A DNA stretch of 64,000 nt from Albula goreensis. Lineage: Eukaryota; Chordata; Actinopteri; Albuliformes; Albulidae. A model generated the notes under the pieces. It saw only the letters and a program-made list of their open reading frames with translations. It made no database searches and had not been told where the DNA came from. Both the position numbers and the translations under genes were made by a program. This document shows, piece by piece, positions 36,801-49,300 of the stretch (positions are counted from its first letter, which is position 1; each line of letters begins with the position of its first letter). The DNA is taken from contig CM040742.1 in NCBI GenBank assembly GCA_022829145.1, positions 4,339,658-4,403,657 of the forward strand, in the 5' to 3' direction.

Positions 36801-37934
36801 CTACCCCTTGCTTCTCAATGCATTTGCACTACAGAGCGACTCCGGGCCCAAGCTGAGCAGTCTGCTCCCGCAGCACTGTCTCAGTTATGGAGCTGTTATG
36901 CAGTCCCTTCAGGTAGCCGGGGAAACACAAATTGTGCCCCTCCCCCTCCCACCAGCTAGCATCAGCCTGTCCAATTAACCCCCAGTATGAGGATGTCTTT
37001 CCAAACCTGGTTATGCTAATGCCGCGGGTTTAAATGCGCCTTTCCGAAAACCTGTACGAACACATTTATCTGTATGGGATTAACCACGAGAGGTGTTGCT
37101 GGTGATCTGCTGAGTTCATATCTTAGGTGCTTGAAACTTTTTGCAGTGTCATGTCCCAACACCTCTGAGATTCGTCCAAGGGCTGGTTCCACATTCAAAG
37201 ACAGCTCAAATTCTGGCCATAGTGAGAGTGGTTTGGGGACCAAAACATAGACACCTGGTCAAGGGCATGGGTAAAATGTCAGTTTGGATATGGTATAGAA
37301 TAGAAGATGCGTGTTTCATTGATTAAGTTTCCCACAGGTGTCATACTCTATGCTGCACGCGAAGAAGAGTGGATTCCAATGTGTTTTGGGTGGAAATAAA
37401 TCACTAGGTCGCAACATGCAGGGGATGAGTCACAAATATGAAGTAACTTTGACAGAAACACCAGTCAAATACCAGTCGTTTACCTTTCCCTCATAAATGA
37501 ACAACCTCCTTACAAACAAAAGAATTACTAATGATTATAAATGACATATTAATGTGTTTATAAGCTGTTCTTTGCTGCCTGCTAACTTAAATGTAACTAA
37601 ATATTTTAAAAGTCTTGAAGGAAAAATAGAGTTAATCCATCATGATTTCCACATCCAATTTATTATAAAGTTTTCTTTATTGTAATAAATTAAGTATATT
37701 TTAGCATTGGCTAGGGAGATATTAAGTAAAGCATTATTGTGCATAATGGAAAGGTTTGCTCTATCTGCTCATCTTAAATCTGTTCCTCATAGCCAGCTAG
37801 CTTATTAAACTGTTACGCCTAGAATAGAAAGCCTGGGAAGAGCCAGTCAGTAAAACATTTTTAGTTTGCCAGCTGAACCAAAGTTGCAAAACTTGTTTTG
37901 TCATTTACATTTTCAAGCTCATATGGACAGCTCA
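33890..37934. other. Intergenic DNA, no gene recognised
   Basis: AT-rich unique sequence with a short (TC)n-like patch at 33888-33917. The stretch at about 34865-35530 and the GC-balanced stretch at 36730-37020 look non-repetitive, but I cannot show conservation from one sequence. Frames here are short and unrecognised. Confidence 0.5.
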
Positions 37935-38109
37935 TATTGGATAGCTTAGTTGGCCATTTTGTCCACATGTTCATCCCTGGGGACCAGGGTTCACATGCCA
38001 GCTTCAACCTTCTCATTCATGTCCCCTCCTCTCTGTAACCCTCTCAGCCCCCCTCCTGTCTGAATAAAGAAAAATACATACAGAGGGTGGCTTGGCTACT
38101 CTCCTTAAA
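37935..38109 (+). mobile_element. tRNA-derived SINE, same family as 1540-1746 (copy 2)
   Basis: Has a perfect pol III A-box consensus (TAGCTTAGTTGG, 37942-37953) and a degenerate B-box (GGTTCACATGCC, near 37988-37999). It aligns with copy 1 throughout: GTCCACATGTTCATCCCTGGGGACC, CTCTGTAACCCTCTC, CTGTCTGAATAAAGAAAAATAC and TTGGCTACTCTCCTT. No clear target-site duplication was found, consistent with greater age. The intact A-box shows that copy 1 has lost this part. Confidence 0.75.
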
Positions 38110-40109
38110 AAAAATGTAAGGAATCTACTTAGATTTCATTGTCCTTTTTTAGAAAATCAGGTTCTTTGAAAAATAGATGTCTTCATTTATTAAATATTAA
38201 AAAAAAAAAAAAAACGTGCCCTTATTTAAGTCAGATGCACACTTCTTTTTCCACTAAGTAAAAGTCTAGAAAAAGAAAAATTACAATATTGGGGCATTCT
38301 TCACACACTTTTGATGTTGATATGCATGCATATTTCTCTTTATGATGAGAACAGGACATTCCTGTCACTTAGGCTTGCCAACCACCCATAGTCTTGAGCA
38401 CTGGTCTTAGTGCCTTAGTGCAACCTCAGTGCCATGGAGGTTCATGTGGATGCTGTTTTTTAGTCTCCAGCCTTTTTGAATACATAATCCATGTTTATTT
38501 TAGTATTTTTTTAATAACATATAATGTGTATATAGTAACATATAAAGCTAAATAATTTTGTAATAATTAATGCCATTCAAATAACAATGGTTTATAAACT
38601 GTGCTTTAATACAAGGTTCAATATACATAATATTAGTTAGCATTTGAAACAATTGAGGCATAAAAGATGGTTGGAAAGAAAATATGGATGCACTTGGCCC
38701 GTGCACTGGTAGACTACCAGTCAAAATAGCATCCAGTCTCTTTGAAAACATACCTCATGAACCCCCCTGCATAGGTGCTTGCTCTGATTTATTTTCTAGA
38801 AAATCCCCAAATGATATCTCAAAAAATAAATAAAAAAAGCTCTGACAGAAATTCACTCGTTAATGCTTCGGAGGAGAGGTGGTGGCTTTATCTCTTTGAA
38901 ATTAACCAGTCCAAGCTGCTAAAAGAGCAAAAAAAAAAAAAAAAAAAAAAAACAGGGATTATGTAAACATAAAAAAACCTCAGACTTGGGAGAATTGACT
39001 TGTGATTCAGTGTACCTTGTGGGGTGATTTGGCATCCCGCGATGCCAACATTATCATCTTAATAACAGGGCTGTCGGCTCTCCTCCAGACAATCTTGTTT
39101 GCCATTGTTGGAGACCGCTGATTATATGTGTTTCCATCAACACTATACACAACGGTAATTGCTTCAAGCTGGCATTCTGAATGTCCAAATCAAACCGTCA
39201 GTGGAAAGTGCTCATTTGAACAGCCTGCAATCTTCCCGCGATGTTTGTGCAAGTGTTTTTAGCCAGCGGTTGATAATTATTCTCTGGAATAGTAAAAGGA
39301 GCGAAATGAAGACTAAAAGCATTCAGAGAAGCTCCAGACCTCAGGTAGTGAGGTCAGACCCAAATGCAAGTGGAACAAGGCACTTTGTTTTGTTAATAAT
39401 GTGATACCTAGTTTCATGATTATTTGTGACAGAAAAACATAACATTAATGAGAGTAAAGTATGTAGCACTAGTAATAATATTTTGTAAGACCAATTTTGA
39501 GTTGTACCATTTAATATTCAATTGATGAGTTTGCAAAAAAAAATGCAGCAAATTCCTACTGAAATAAATATAGCAAACAGAAGCAGTACAACAATGAGAC
39601 TGTGTTTAAATAAATCACAAAGATATCATGTTAAATGCAGTGGTGACGGGTGAATTCAAAACAGGGGTGGAACAATCCTGGTCTTATTTCCTGTCATTAT
39701 GTTCAACCTTGATTAACAATACAGTAATCAACACCATTCAAAGTAAATAGAGTAAATGGTTTCTAGTTTAATTTTACAACAGTCCTAGTTTTCTTTACTA
39801 ATCTGTGTAGCATTTGTTGTAGCTACATGGCATTGTCATTTCTGGATCATACGACCAAAGTCAGGAGATAATGATTTCATAACCTCAGCTGTAAGATTGA
39901 GGCTACCATTGCACAGTTTGTCTGAAATTTGTACTATTGTGAAATCTATAACATGAATTGATTAACAAGGATGGCAGTTATATGAATTATAATGGAAGAG
40001 TGATCACAAAGCTTTCGCTCAACTGTGTTTCACATTGTCGTTTTATTGTGTTACAGAACACAAAGAGAAGGAGTTGTGGTGAAATTGTAAATTGTACATT
40101 TTAATTACT
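38110..40109. other. Intergenic DNA, no gene recognised
   Basis: Very AT-rich. It includes a run of about 17 A near 38199 and a pure A24 run at 38929-38952. No gene or RNA recognised. Confidence 0.6.
38929..38952. repeat. Poly-A run
   Basis: 24 consecutive A residues with no recognisable SINE or LINE body before it. Confidence 0.9.
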
Positions 40110-40285
40110 ATATTACATTCCAGTCATTTAGTTCAAAGCAACTTACAGTTGATTAGGCTAACCGAGGGCCGATTCCCCCTGGGAGCAGTGTGGGGTTAAG
40201 GGCCTTGCTCAAGGGCCCAACAGCAATGGTGTTCTTGGCTCATGGCCAGTCATGCACCATAGCCATTAGACTACAAGCTGCCCCA
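40110..40285 (-). mobile_element. tRNA-derived SINE, minus strand
   Basis: On the minus strand it opens GGGGCAGCTTGTAGTCTAATGGCTATGGTGCATGACTGG (tRNA-like head, A-box region). It continues with GGCCCTTGAGCAAGGCCCTTAACCCCACACTGCTCCCAGGGGGAATCGGCCCTCGGTTAGCCTAATCAACTGTAAGTTGCTTTGAA and ends AATGTAAT. These blocks are in the order usual for an abundant fish SINE type. The B-box half of the tRNA head is missing: the sequence passes from TGACTGG almost directly to the body. Confidence 0.75.
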
Positions 40286-40289
40286 GATA

Positions 40290-42249
40290 CGACAAAGAAT
40301 AAACTTGGATGAAAGAAGACATTTGTATGTGTATATTACATCCGCTTTGGGTTGAATGCACCATAGATTTTAGCAAATAAATCATGATGTTTCAAGAGTA
40401 TGTAAATACGTAAGGGGTGAAAGGACTTTTTATTGATTCTTTCAGTTTCTAGCATAGCAACAGCTGGCCCAATGTGGCTAATGAAGCCCCACCCACACAA
40501 CACCAAAAAATGGTGTACTTTTTACCACCACTTCCATGCTCTTATTCAGGCCTGGGTTATCAGCTTCTTTAGATGGAACCGCGATGTCTTTCCAGAAATA
40601 CAATTGCCAGCTGCCTACTTGAATGATGATTCAATTTGAAAGCAACACGATTCAGACTGTTTTCAACAGCTCAAATAAACTCAGGCAGACCACCGATCAC
40701 AAACCATTATGCAACGAACAGGAACACTCCAGCCTCTCCTCTGAGCCTCGCTACGTTAAAATGTCTCTCGGCCGTGATGGGAATGCGATCGTAACGATGG
40801 TTTTCAGCACTTTTGAGTGAGTGTTTTGATTAAATTTGAGATGAGTATGTGTTTCTGCAGAAACACGAACGGCGTTTTTGTGGGTTTTAATTTTGAAAAC
40901 GGATATCTCCCCCTTGCCTTGACAATAAAGTGCACATTCATAAACTAGGGCAATTTAATTTAAATGCTACACACAGGACCTCTCTTCTGCTAGTACACCA
41001 AATGTCAAATTGTAAGAGATCAAGCTGTTTTAGAAAATAAAGCGCAAAATGCTCATAGAGTGAGGCATTGTGGGAGATATTGAATCTGAAAGCGAATTGT
41101 TTTTTTTTTTTTTTCAAAATCATATTGATAATTTTCCACCTGGCAAAAATGATTCTGAATTATGTGACTTTAATTTCATAAAATATAAACAGATAACCAT
41201 TTTCGTGAGCTCAGATTTGGTGTGTAATAAAGGGATTGTGAAATCTATATTTATGGCACATACATAAATGGTCTATGCTGAATTTATGTTATAAAGACAG
41301 CATTCAGTATTGATTGCATACCAATGATTTACATTCCATTGATTCTGATACATTTTGTACCATATCTCTATTGCATCATTTATGCTTTTGACGGTTTTTT
41401 TTTCACTCTTTTGAACACTTAGATCTAGATTCAGTCAACATTTTTTCATACCTTTGATTTGCAATTAAATTCAGGATTTAGTTTATTCATCCTCATAAAT
41501 GCGATTTGAGCAATACTTCATGTTCAGCGATCGTAAAAATTAGTAAATGAAATTTGTATGCATTGCGCCTGTAGTAAATTCTCCAGTTATCTTATTTCCA
41601 AACACTTTTCAGCAATTAAGCAAGTTTTTGAACTTGCTTTGATTACTGAAGTTAATACATTTGTGTTTCTATTACAGAAATACATATTAAATAAATATTT
41701 ATTGCAAGAGTCAAAGGATTTGGCTTTTATGTGTTTTCCTTGTATAACCACTTTACAGGAGATGTTCAAGGCCATGTCACCTGTGGTGAATAAAGAGAAG
41801 AGACTTCACAGTCCCAAAAAAAGGGTTATCTTCCACTGTCAATCATTTCCTGTTACTGGTTTAATCCAATGAGCCGCTGTCATACGCTACAGGCTGTCTA
41901 TGAAATGTGTTGTTTGAAGCCCGTTTCTGTTAAAAATACATTCCCTTTTTTTTTTTTTTTTTTTTTTTTTTACATATGGCTATCTTCTCAAAATGTTATT
42001 GTTATAATACTGAGTTTAGTGATCAGAGAAAGAAACATAGCAAGTAATACCTTATGTACATAGCGCAAATTACAACTTTGTTCCATTGAGTTTTTAAAGC
42101 TGATACACTGATTTTGACTCCATTTGATTTGACTTTGACTCCATCTAAATGAGTAAATTGCCTTATACTTTGTCTAACTTCCAATCCCAATCAAAGTTAT
42201 ACTTGCTATGGTCAGATATTCTCTTTTTCCTCTATGATCACAATACAGA
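40290..42249. other. Intergenic DNA, no gene recognised
   Basis: AT-rich. The 104-codon frame at 41558-41872 has no recognisable domain. A pure T26 run occurs at 41946-41971. Confidence 0.55.
41946..41971. repeat. Poly-T run
   Basis: About 26 consecutive T residues. On the minus strand this is a poly-A, with no recognisable retroelement body attached. Confidence 0.9.
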
Positions 42250-42275
42250 CCCCCCACCCCACCCCACCCCACCCC
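42250..42275 (-). other. (CCCCA)n / G-quadruplex motif on minus strand
   Basis: C6-A-C4-A-C4-A-C4-A-C4 on the plus strand gives four or more G4 tracts with single-T loops on the minus strand, an ideal tight-loop G-quadruplex. It sits at the 3' side of a minus-strand SINE head. Confidence 0.75.
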
Positions 42276-42286
42276 AACACACTCAC

Positions 42287-42366
42287 AAAAAAGGGTGTCA
42301 AACCCGCAACCTCCTGGTTTTAAGCCTGTTTCTTTAAACCCAACCGCTCCGCTGCCCGCTCCATCG
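42287..42366 (-). mobile_element. SINE head (tRNA-like), truncated
   Basis: On the minus strand: GGAGCGGGCAGCGGAGCGGTTGGGTTTAAAGAAACAGGCTTAAAACCAGGAGGTTGCGGGTTTGACACCC. This follows the 'GTGGTTAAGGAGCAGGGCTTGTAACCGGAAGGTTGCTGGTTCGATTCCC' layout of fish tRNA SINE heads. The body is missing and replaced by the C-rich repeat. Confidence 0.5.
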
Positions 42367-42369
42367 ACC

Positions 42370-44020
42370 AATGAATCACACAGGCTTGGCCTTTACTGCC
42401 AGTTTGATGTGCGGAGCCTGCTGTAAGCAAACAGAGCAAGGCCCCACTCTGGGTAAAGAGAACACATAAAGCTGTCATTTCTATACAGCCTCTCAGCCTT
42501 ACACAGCCACACATACCGAATATTTACATTGATCTAATATCGATTTTCATTTAGCGGCGATATTCTGCAGACAATGGCCATTAGCCCCGCTGCAGATACA
42601 TTCGCTCTGGAAGAGTTTGCTCCTCTGCATGTTTTCAGCCTATTAAATGCAATGTTTTAAAATGAAAACAATCATTGTTGAGATATAAATTCCCATTATT
42701 AGGAAGTCAGTTTTCAGCCATTTTTCCCTTTGAGACAGTTATTTTAGTACACAGGAGTAAAACGTTGCACTTTACACTGTAATTTACAGTATGGCATTGT
42801 CCTACACAGTGATTTATTCCTAATTTCCTATCCTTATTGAAGAAATAATAAAGCATAAAAATTCAGATTTTATTAGAAAGCGTTGTCAGGCTCAATACTG
42901 AATTAAATCTATTCGAAGGAAATCTTGGAATGAAAGGTTAGACATAGCAGAGGTCACGTTGTGAGACATTGCCTTATTACAGGAGAAATATAATGATTAA
43001 AAATAATTAATTTTAATTGCATTATCCTTATCCTTTGATACTAGTGTCCTTATCAGTAATTACACATCCCTATTACACCTTGCCTGTGTGTCTTAAATAA
43101 AGCCATGACTTTTTGATTTTATATGATGGTATGTCATACTATTTCAATATTTATTGTTGCCATCCTCTTTTAAGAGACTGATTAAAAACAATTATTCCAC
43201 TGTGTGACGAATCGGTTAATGTCCAAGATGACTTGTATCACAGACCATGTGATAAAATGCTATCAGAGCAAAGGACTGGCACCCAGCCCACATGCGCTTG
43301 ACTATCGGAATATGATTGCTTTTTAGCAGTTGGTGTCAACCGTTACATACTGTTTTACTTTATATATGTGACAGGCACTGGTATGCATGTCATGTGAAAG
43401 GCGTGCATTAAAAAATGTCTCACGGGAGCTGTGAGAACCAATCCAGAACAGGTGCGGATTAGGTATAATCGCTGTAAAATGCCGCACAGCTGTGAATGTG
43501 GATAACGTAGCTACGGAACGTGGCAGACCCAACGTGCCTCACAGTGTGTGACAACCTAACCGATTACATGCAGAACGGTTTTACAAAGTGTTGTTTGCGA
43601 TGCAAATGATGGACACTTAGTTGAGAACATCCTGCTGATGGAAGCTCAAGCTGATAAAATCAGAACATGTAGTGGTTGTTTTTCATTTGTGCAGTTTGGT
43701 TTGCGTGGTTTGTGGTGTGGCAGTCTGCAGTGTGTGATGTTTTGTGAACTAGGCCACGGGGTGATTTTAAATCACACATGTTTGAGGTCAGCCTGGTCTT
43801 TGAACAGGATCTGACCCTAAACAGCCCTAAGGGTGTTGATCACAACCTTGTAGAGGGTTCAGACCACAAGACTTTATTCATTAAAAAATCTGGACAGCAT
43901 AAAACAGATGTGCCATAACATGCAGGTTTTGTCTGAACTGCTCAACTTTTTTAGATCCAGGAAAAACTATCCAACAGTGACAGAATTATGTATATATTAT
44001 AAGATTTATATCAAGTGCAT
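42370..44020. other. Intergenic DNA, no gene recognised
   Basis: Unique AT-rich sequence; no feature supported. Confidence 0.6.
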
Positions 44021-44025
44021 TATAT

Positions 44026-44047
44026 ATGTGTGTGTGTGTGTGTGTGT
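44026..44047. repeat. (TG)n microsatellite
   Basis: About 11 TG units. Confidence 0.9.
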
Positions 44048-44587
44048 TATATACGTCAATGTCAATTGTAAAACTTGAAGCTCGTTGTTTGTGACTGCAG
44101 CAAACCTGAAGCTGGATAAAAACTTTTGGTGAGCCAGCACAAGCATTTGCTTTCAGCACAAATACTAGCACAATACAAAACATTTGTCTCCACAATTCCA
44201 AACATGCCAGTTATACAAATTAGTAAAATTGCAGAAATATATTTGAAGAAAGGGGCTCGACTACTGCCTTTGTTGCACTGTGACGAAAATATTACCTCGT
44301 CTTTCCTCACAAGTTATTTCCTTGTTCCAATCAGCATCTTAGTTTGGGTCAAGCATAATAGTGGACTTTGTCTTTCTCTTGATATAGTTGCATTTTATAA
44401 ATATTTAATGCTTATTTTTCATTTTTAAATATAGCTGCAGTTTAATTTTGTGCTTATTTCCATAGTTAAGTTGTACAAAATTGAGAATTGACATTCTGAA
44501 TAAGCATACATTCAGAATGGAAGCATAACTTGTGATAAAACCTTAAGCCGACAAATGTGTGAAAGGAAAAGAGAGGGATTCTTGTAG

Positions 44588-44650
44588 CGCTATCAAGGAT
44601 GTGAACTCGTAGCCCCACTAATAAATGTACAGACATCCTGTAGCACACAC
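44588..44650 (-). mobile_element. Possible tRNA-like fragment
   Basis: On the minus strand ACAGGATGTCTGTACATTTATTAGTGGGGCTACGAGTTCACATCC ends in a B-box-like GAGTTCACATCC. It is short, has no tail module, and is weak evidence for an old SINE head. Confidence 0.25.
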
Positions 44651-45400
44651 ACAGGCACACAGCTTTAATAGACCTTCTTTCTCTGTAAGTTATTTCAGTC
44701 TGGTACTGCCGGTTGAAGGACGCAGTACATTAAGCATCGGCCTTCGGTCTTGTTCTCCAACAGCTCCTGTCTCATAGCACAATTAAAGGTGAATGAAAAA
44801 AGAGAACCCGCTTCCAATGAGATGAGTCACCTCCTTAAAGAACCTCAAATGCATGGTCACATAGTCATAGCAATCACGTCTAGACGGCTTGACCCCCAAC
44901 CCCCCCACTTCCCTTGTCCCTGTCCCAAACAGGTTCCTTAAAAACATGGCATCAACTCCCTCCTGGCTTTGAAACTGTACCCTTTAATGAACCGAGCCCG
45001 AAGGGACCCACATGAGTAAGAGAAGAGCAAAGGACGAACATTGGTACAGACTGGGACAGGGAGACTGTAAGCAGACAATATATAGAGGAAAATACCTGAA
45101 TGGTAGCAGACTAATGAAAGATCTATTATTACGTACCCCATAGCCAACCACCATGTATAAGTCTTACCTTTGGGAAAAAAACAAGGTTGCCTGCTGTCTA
45201 AGACTTTGTGTGAAGGACTCTAACAAGAATCTAACATGGTTGTGAAGAAGTTCACAGCGCATTGTACTCCACAGGTGCAAAATAACATTTAAAAGGAGGC
45301 CTTAATTTTCCTGATTAGGTAATTACAAGCTTCCTTTAACAGTGCTAAAAATGCCTCTCTTTATGCCTGTGTAGATTAACATCTTTAATCTTCATCTTCT

Positions 45401-45966
45401 GTTTGGGGTCTGTGAGACCCCAGACCTCTTAACAGCTCAAAAACATACTTAATATTGTTGTATCTACTTGATTCTTCATGACTTTTCGTCATTTTAATGG
45501 GAACTGCTTATAAACATGATTTTGAGTCGATTGCATGCTTCAGATGTCCTCTACAGAAAAATTCACACTGGCTCTGTTTGGCATCTCACAGACCCCAAAA
45601 AGAAAACATGATTAATGCAATGGATTTCCATATTCTGTTAAACCTTGAATGATGTTGAAGATATAGTTGACTCAATACAACCCCCCCACCCAAATAATTG
45701 TGATAAATGTGCAGGCATACATATTCACAAACCTTTGCATAACAAACCCCTTCTCTGACGGTCTCTCAATTTCATCACCTTTGTGAAATTCACAGGTCCA
45801 CTTTGTGGCAAACGGGAAAGCGAAGACTTCAAACATTTCTGGCTGACATACATTTTCTGTTAGTTGGGTTTTAATGTAGCCAGAAGTAGTAAAAGAGACC
45901 TCAGGAAAAAAAAATTTGGCTGATCTCTAACTTCTACATGCACTGGGGTCTGTGGGACCCCAAACA
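45401..45966. mobile_element. Possible non-autonomous DNA transposon with palindromic ends
   Basis: The left end (TTTGGGGTCTGTGAGACCCCAG, 45402-45423) and right end (CTGGGGTCTGTGGGACCCCAAA, 45943-45964) are inverted repeats of each other. Each also contains a GGGGTC...GACCCC palindrome. A related motif, TTTGGCATCTCACAGACCCCAAAA, lies inside at 45577-45600. The interior has no coding capacity. No clear target-site duplication flanks the ends, so the boundary is tentative. Confidence 0.45.
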
Positions 45967-46325
45967 ACGAGGAAGTTGTAAGAACACAGACTGGGATCCA
46001 GTTGCAGTCAGAAAATATCACTTCAACAGGAAAACTGAAAAGTTGACAGGAACATAAACGGATCAAAACAGGGGAAGCAGCAATCCCAAACAAATCCAAA
46101 AAAACACAAGGTCAAGCTTAGTAGTAGATTAGGAGGAAGCCCCCCACACAGGCTTACTAAAGTCACATGAACCAATACCTCACAATGAGACAAGATAGAC
46201 AGAGTCCTTAAGTAGCCAGGAGCTGAGTGAATAATCATGTGCAGGTGTGTTCAATGAGGCAGTGCGGTTGAGCAGGGCTGAAGTAGGCATGGCTGAACTG
46301 GCTGACTGGGAGCAGGTGTGACAGA
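45967..46325. mobile_element. Probable repeat-derived segment
   Basis: Purine-rich text with GAACACAGACTGGGATCC, ACATAAACGGATCAAAACAGG, CAATGAGACAAGATAGACAGAGTCCTTAAGTAGCCAGGAG and a final GGGAGCAGGTGTGACAG. Its style resembles abundant fish interspersed repeats that end in AGGTGTGACAG. No protein and no clear termini, so this is a low-confidence resemblance. Confidence 0.3.
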
Positions 46326-46329
46326 AGTA

Positions 46330-49300
46330 AAGCCAATGTCAACAGAACACAGGAGTTAAATCTGTGGGATACATATTTTTTTAAACCTTAACAATGTTAA
46401 ACTGTAGAAAAACACATTGTTATATATAACATGCAATTATATGTAACACTTGTAAAACAAGTCATGCTATTTCTTATCTTAATAAAACACAATAATCAAT
46501 GTGTTCATTTAATAAACACTAGCTGAATCATTGACAAGCTGTATCACTTTTTAAACACCTCAGCGTATTTACAGAAATTCATTTATCATATTTTATTCAG
46601 AGATCACAGAGAAAGCAACCAAAATATACATGAATACACACGATTTTTGTTCTGTTCTATGAAATTTATAACTTCTTACCAAGACAATATGGCCACTGGT
46701 AAAATAGAATATACCTATTCTACATGAGACTGAATAAAATAGAGGACAGCTTTAACATTTTGATACAATAATTTCAGTGTCAGATCAGGACCTGAGAAAA
46801 TACAGAAGAGGAGGGTTAGAAATGAACAGTATATAAATTATATAAAGCCATAGATACTGTCACAGTTCCTGACTCATTACTATTTATGTTGGAAAAAAAA
46901 TTATTGTACCCCCACTGTCTAAAGTGCTATGCAGAATCATAGGCGTCATTTACGCTGGGGACACTTTTGCCTTGACCCATTTTGTCCGCACCACTTTTTG
47001 AAAGCCTTTAGTAAGTTGAACCCATTGTCGTCCTCAGCGCTTTTCAACACAAACTGATGCCAATGTGAAGGATAATATGCAAATCAGAGCCACATAAACT
47101 AAGTGGCATATGCAGAATAAGTAAAAAAAACTGCTTCAAAACACCACCTTATTTTTACTGTTTTCCAGAATTGCCATGGAAGAATTGTGTGCATATGCAA
47201 AAATATAAATCGGATTAATTCATATTAAAATAAAATAATAAAAACATTCCATACGCAAGTAATGTGGTTCAAGAAGCAGTTGGTCTATGGTGATGCGTGT
47301 TGTGACATATGAATATTTTAAAGCCGTATGAGTTTCTATTTGCGGCGACTTCTTGGCTCCCGTACACCAAAATTGCCATTTCATGTCAGCAGTGATGCTT
47401 AAAAGCCATTTCAGAGCAAACAACTCCCTAACACAATTTGCCACCCGCCAGTCTCCAAGTATTTTAAGACAAGAACATAATGCATTGAAACTGTTTCGTT
47501 TTTCAGAGAGAATTACTTTTAAGTCCCAGTAAGTTTCTCTCTTTTTGCTGAATTTTTTAATAATTTTATTTACATAAGCACAGTTTCTTGTATCTGTATA
47601 GGTTATCATAGGTTCTCTGAGGACACCAAAGGTAATGCTTTCATCACAATAGCATAAATTATGATGTGATTCTATCCTATTTCAGTGTGGAATAGATTAG
47701 ATAAAGAAGTAGCCAGGATATAAATGACTATACTGTTTTGTCAATAGACTATCCTGCACTGAAATGACGATACTGTTCTGTATGACCAAAACACCTTTGG
47801 GCAAAATCAAGTGTTTTTGAATGTTAAAAAATTACTTAGGGCTTAATTCAGCCTTCAGTCCTTGGTTGAGTACATTTTCTGTGTAACTTATCATTACAAC
47901 AATGGGAGACTTCCACGGAAAATGTATTTAAAGTTTGTAACCTTCACCTGCGCAACAATGAAAAGGAAGTGTGAGAGACTTCCTTTTCATTGAGATGCCA
48001 TTCAAAGATTGTAATAATTCACTTGAATTAAAGATCCATCCAGACTTTGAAGGAACCAATGACCAATTTCTTTATTCTTCACGTTCCAAACAAATTGTAG
48101 GTAAATTGCAATGCTCGTGCAAACATCCTAAACAAGGTCTACCCGTTCTCATTGTTGCAGCTAAACCAGAAAGAGTGGAAAATTGTATTTGGCTGACTTT
48201 TTTAAACACTCGTGTTTGAGAGCAGAACACTTACTTATGCAGGTAAATTCAATGTCTGACATTTACATTTTAAAAAACATCACTCGCCTCCTCTTCGAAA
48301 ACACAAATAACCACCTTTTATCATAATAATAATCATACTAATAATAAGAATATACACCTTAAAAAAGTGTGGATTTCTCAGTTTATATATGAGTTCAAAA
48401 TTCTACATTTGGCAAAAATGTTTCGAAAGTGAGTAGCTAATACCTTTATTCTGTTAGTCATTTCATGACAAAAGTGTACAGTTACAGTCTGTATTAATCA
48501 TTGAACAGCTTTAAAATAGAAACCACACTGTATGAGCAAAAGTTATCTTATCTTTTTTTCTCATGGAAGTCCTTTGACTGTTGCAACAGTAACCGATATT
48601 GAGGAAAGTGGCAACACAGAGAGTTTTTTTCTACCTAATGGAGACTCTCTTATATGACTTGTCACCAACAAAAACAGAATGTAGACCGCAGTACTTCCTG
48701 TCCAAAAGGTGGTTTCTACAGAATTACTTCTCTGTGAGAAGGCGGAAATACATGATCCTTCGGTTCACCACGGTCAAACCTCATTGTAAATTGTAACAGA
48801 GGCGTATATAGTTTGGGACGGAGCTGAAGAGGAGTGCGCTCACCATGGAAACTAGGAGGATCTGCAGCAGCAGAGCAGGTCTGACACAATACACAATCAG
48901 TTCACTTTCTGTAACGAGACAAAAAAACATGAAGGAGGGCTCCATCTTTGATACAGTGATGTGTTTGAGAATGGGTGTGAGTGAGGGACAGAGAGAAAGT
49001 GAGAGAGGTAATGAGGGCTAACAAAAGTGAGGGGGGATGGGGGGTTTCTTCTACCTAATTGTCATTCTTGGTTCAGCCTTTTGAGTCTTTGCCGATTAGC
49101 TTTATAACATATTGTCTAGAGAGAAAATTAAATATTGATTTTTTTTCTTTATTTTTTTCACTCTAATGGAATTTCAATTGTGTCTCATCAGAGGCCCAGC
49201 TGAATCAGCTGAGAATGGAGGGGTGTCGCTGATCAACCCTGCCGCGTGGTACGACAGAACAGACTGTCACTGGTGTACGGCGTCAGGGGCCAGACTCAGG

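Noticed and set aside
47220-47609. 129-codon minus-strand frame
   Set aside because: Longest frame outside repeats, but no recognisable domain, codon bias, splice or promoter context. A frame of this size is plausible by chance in 64 kb read six ways.
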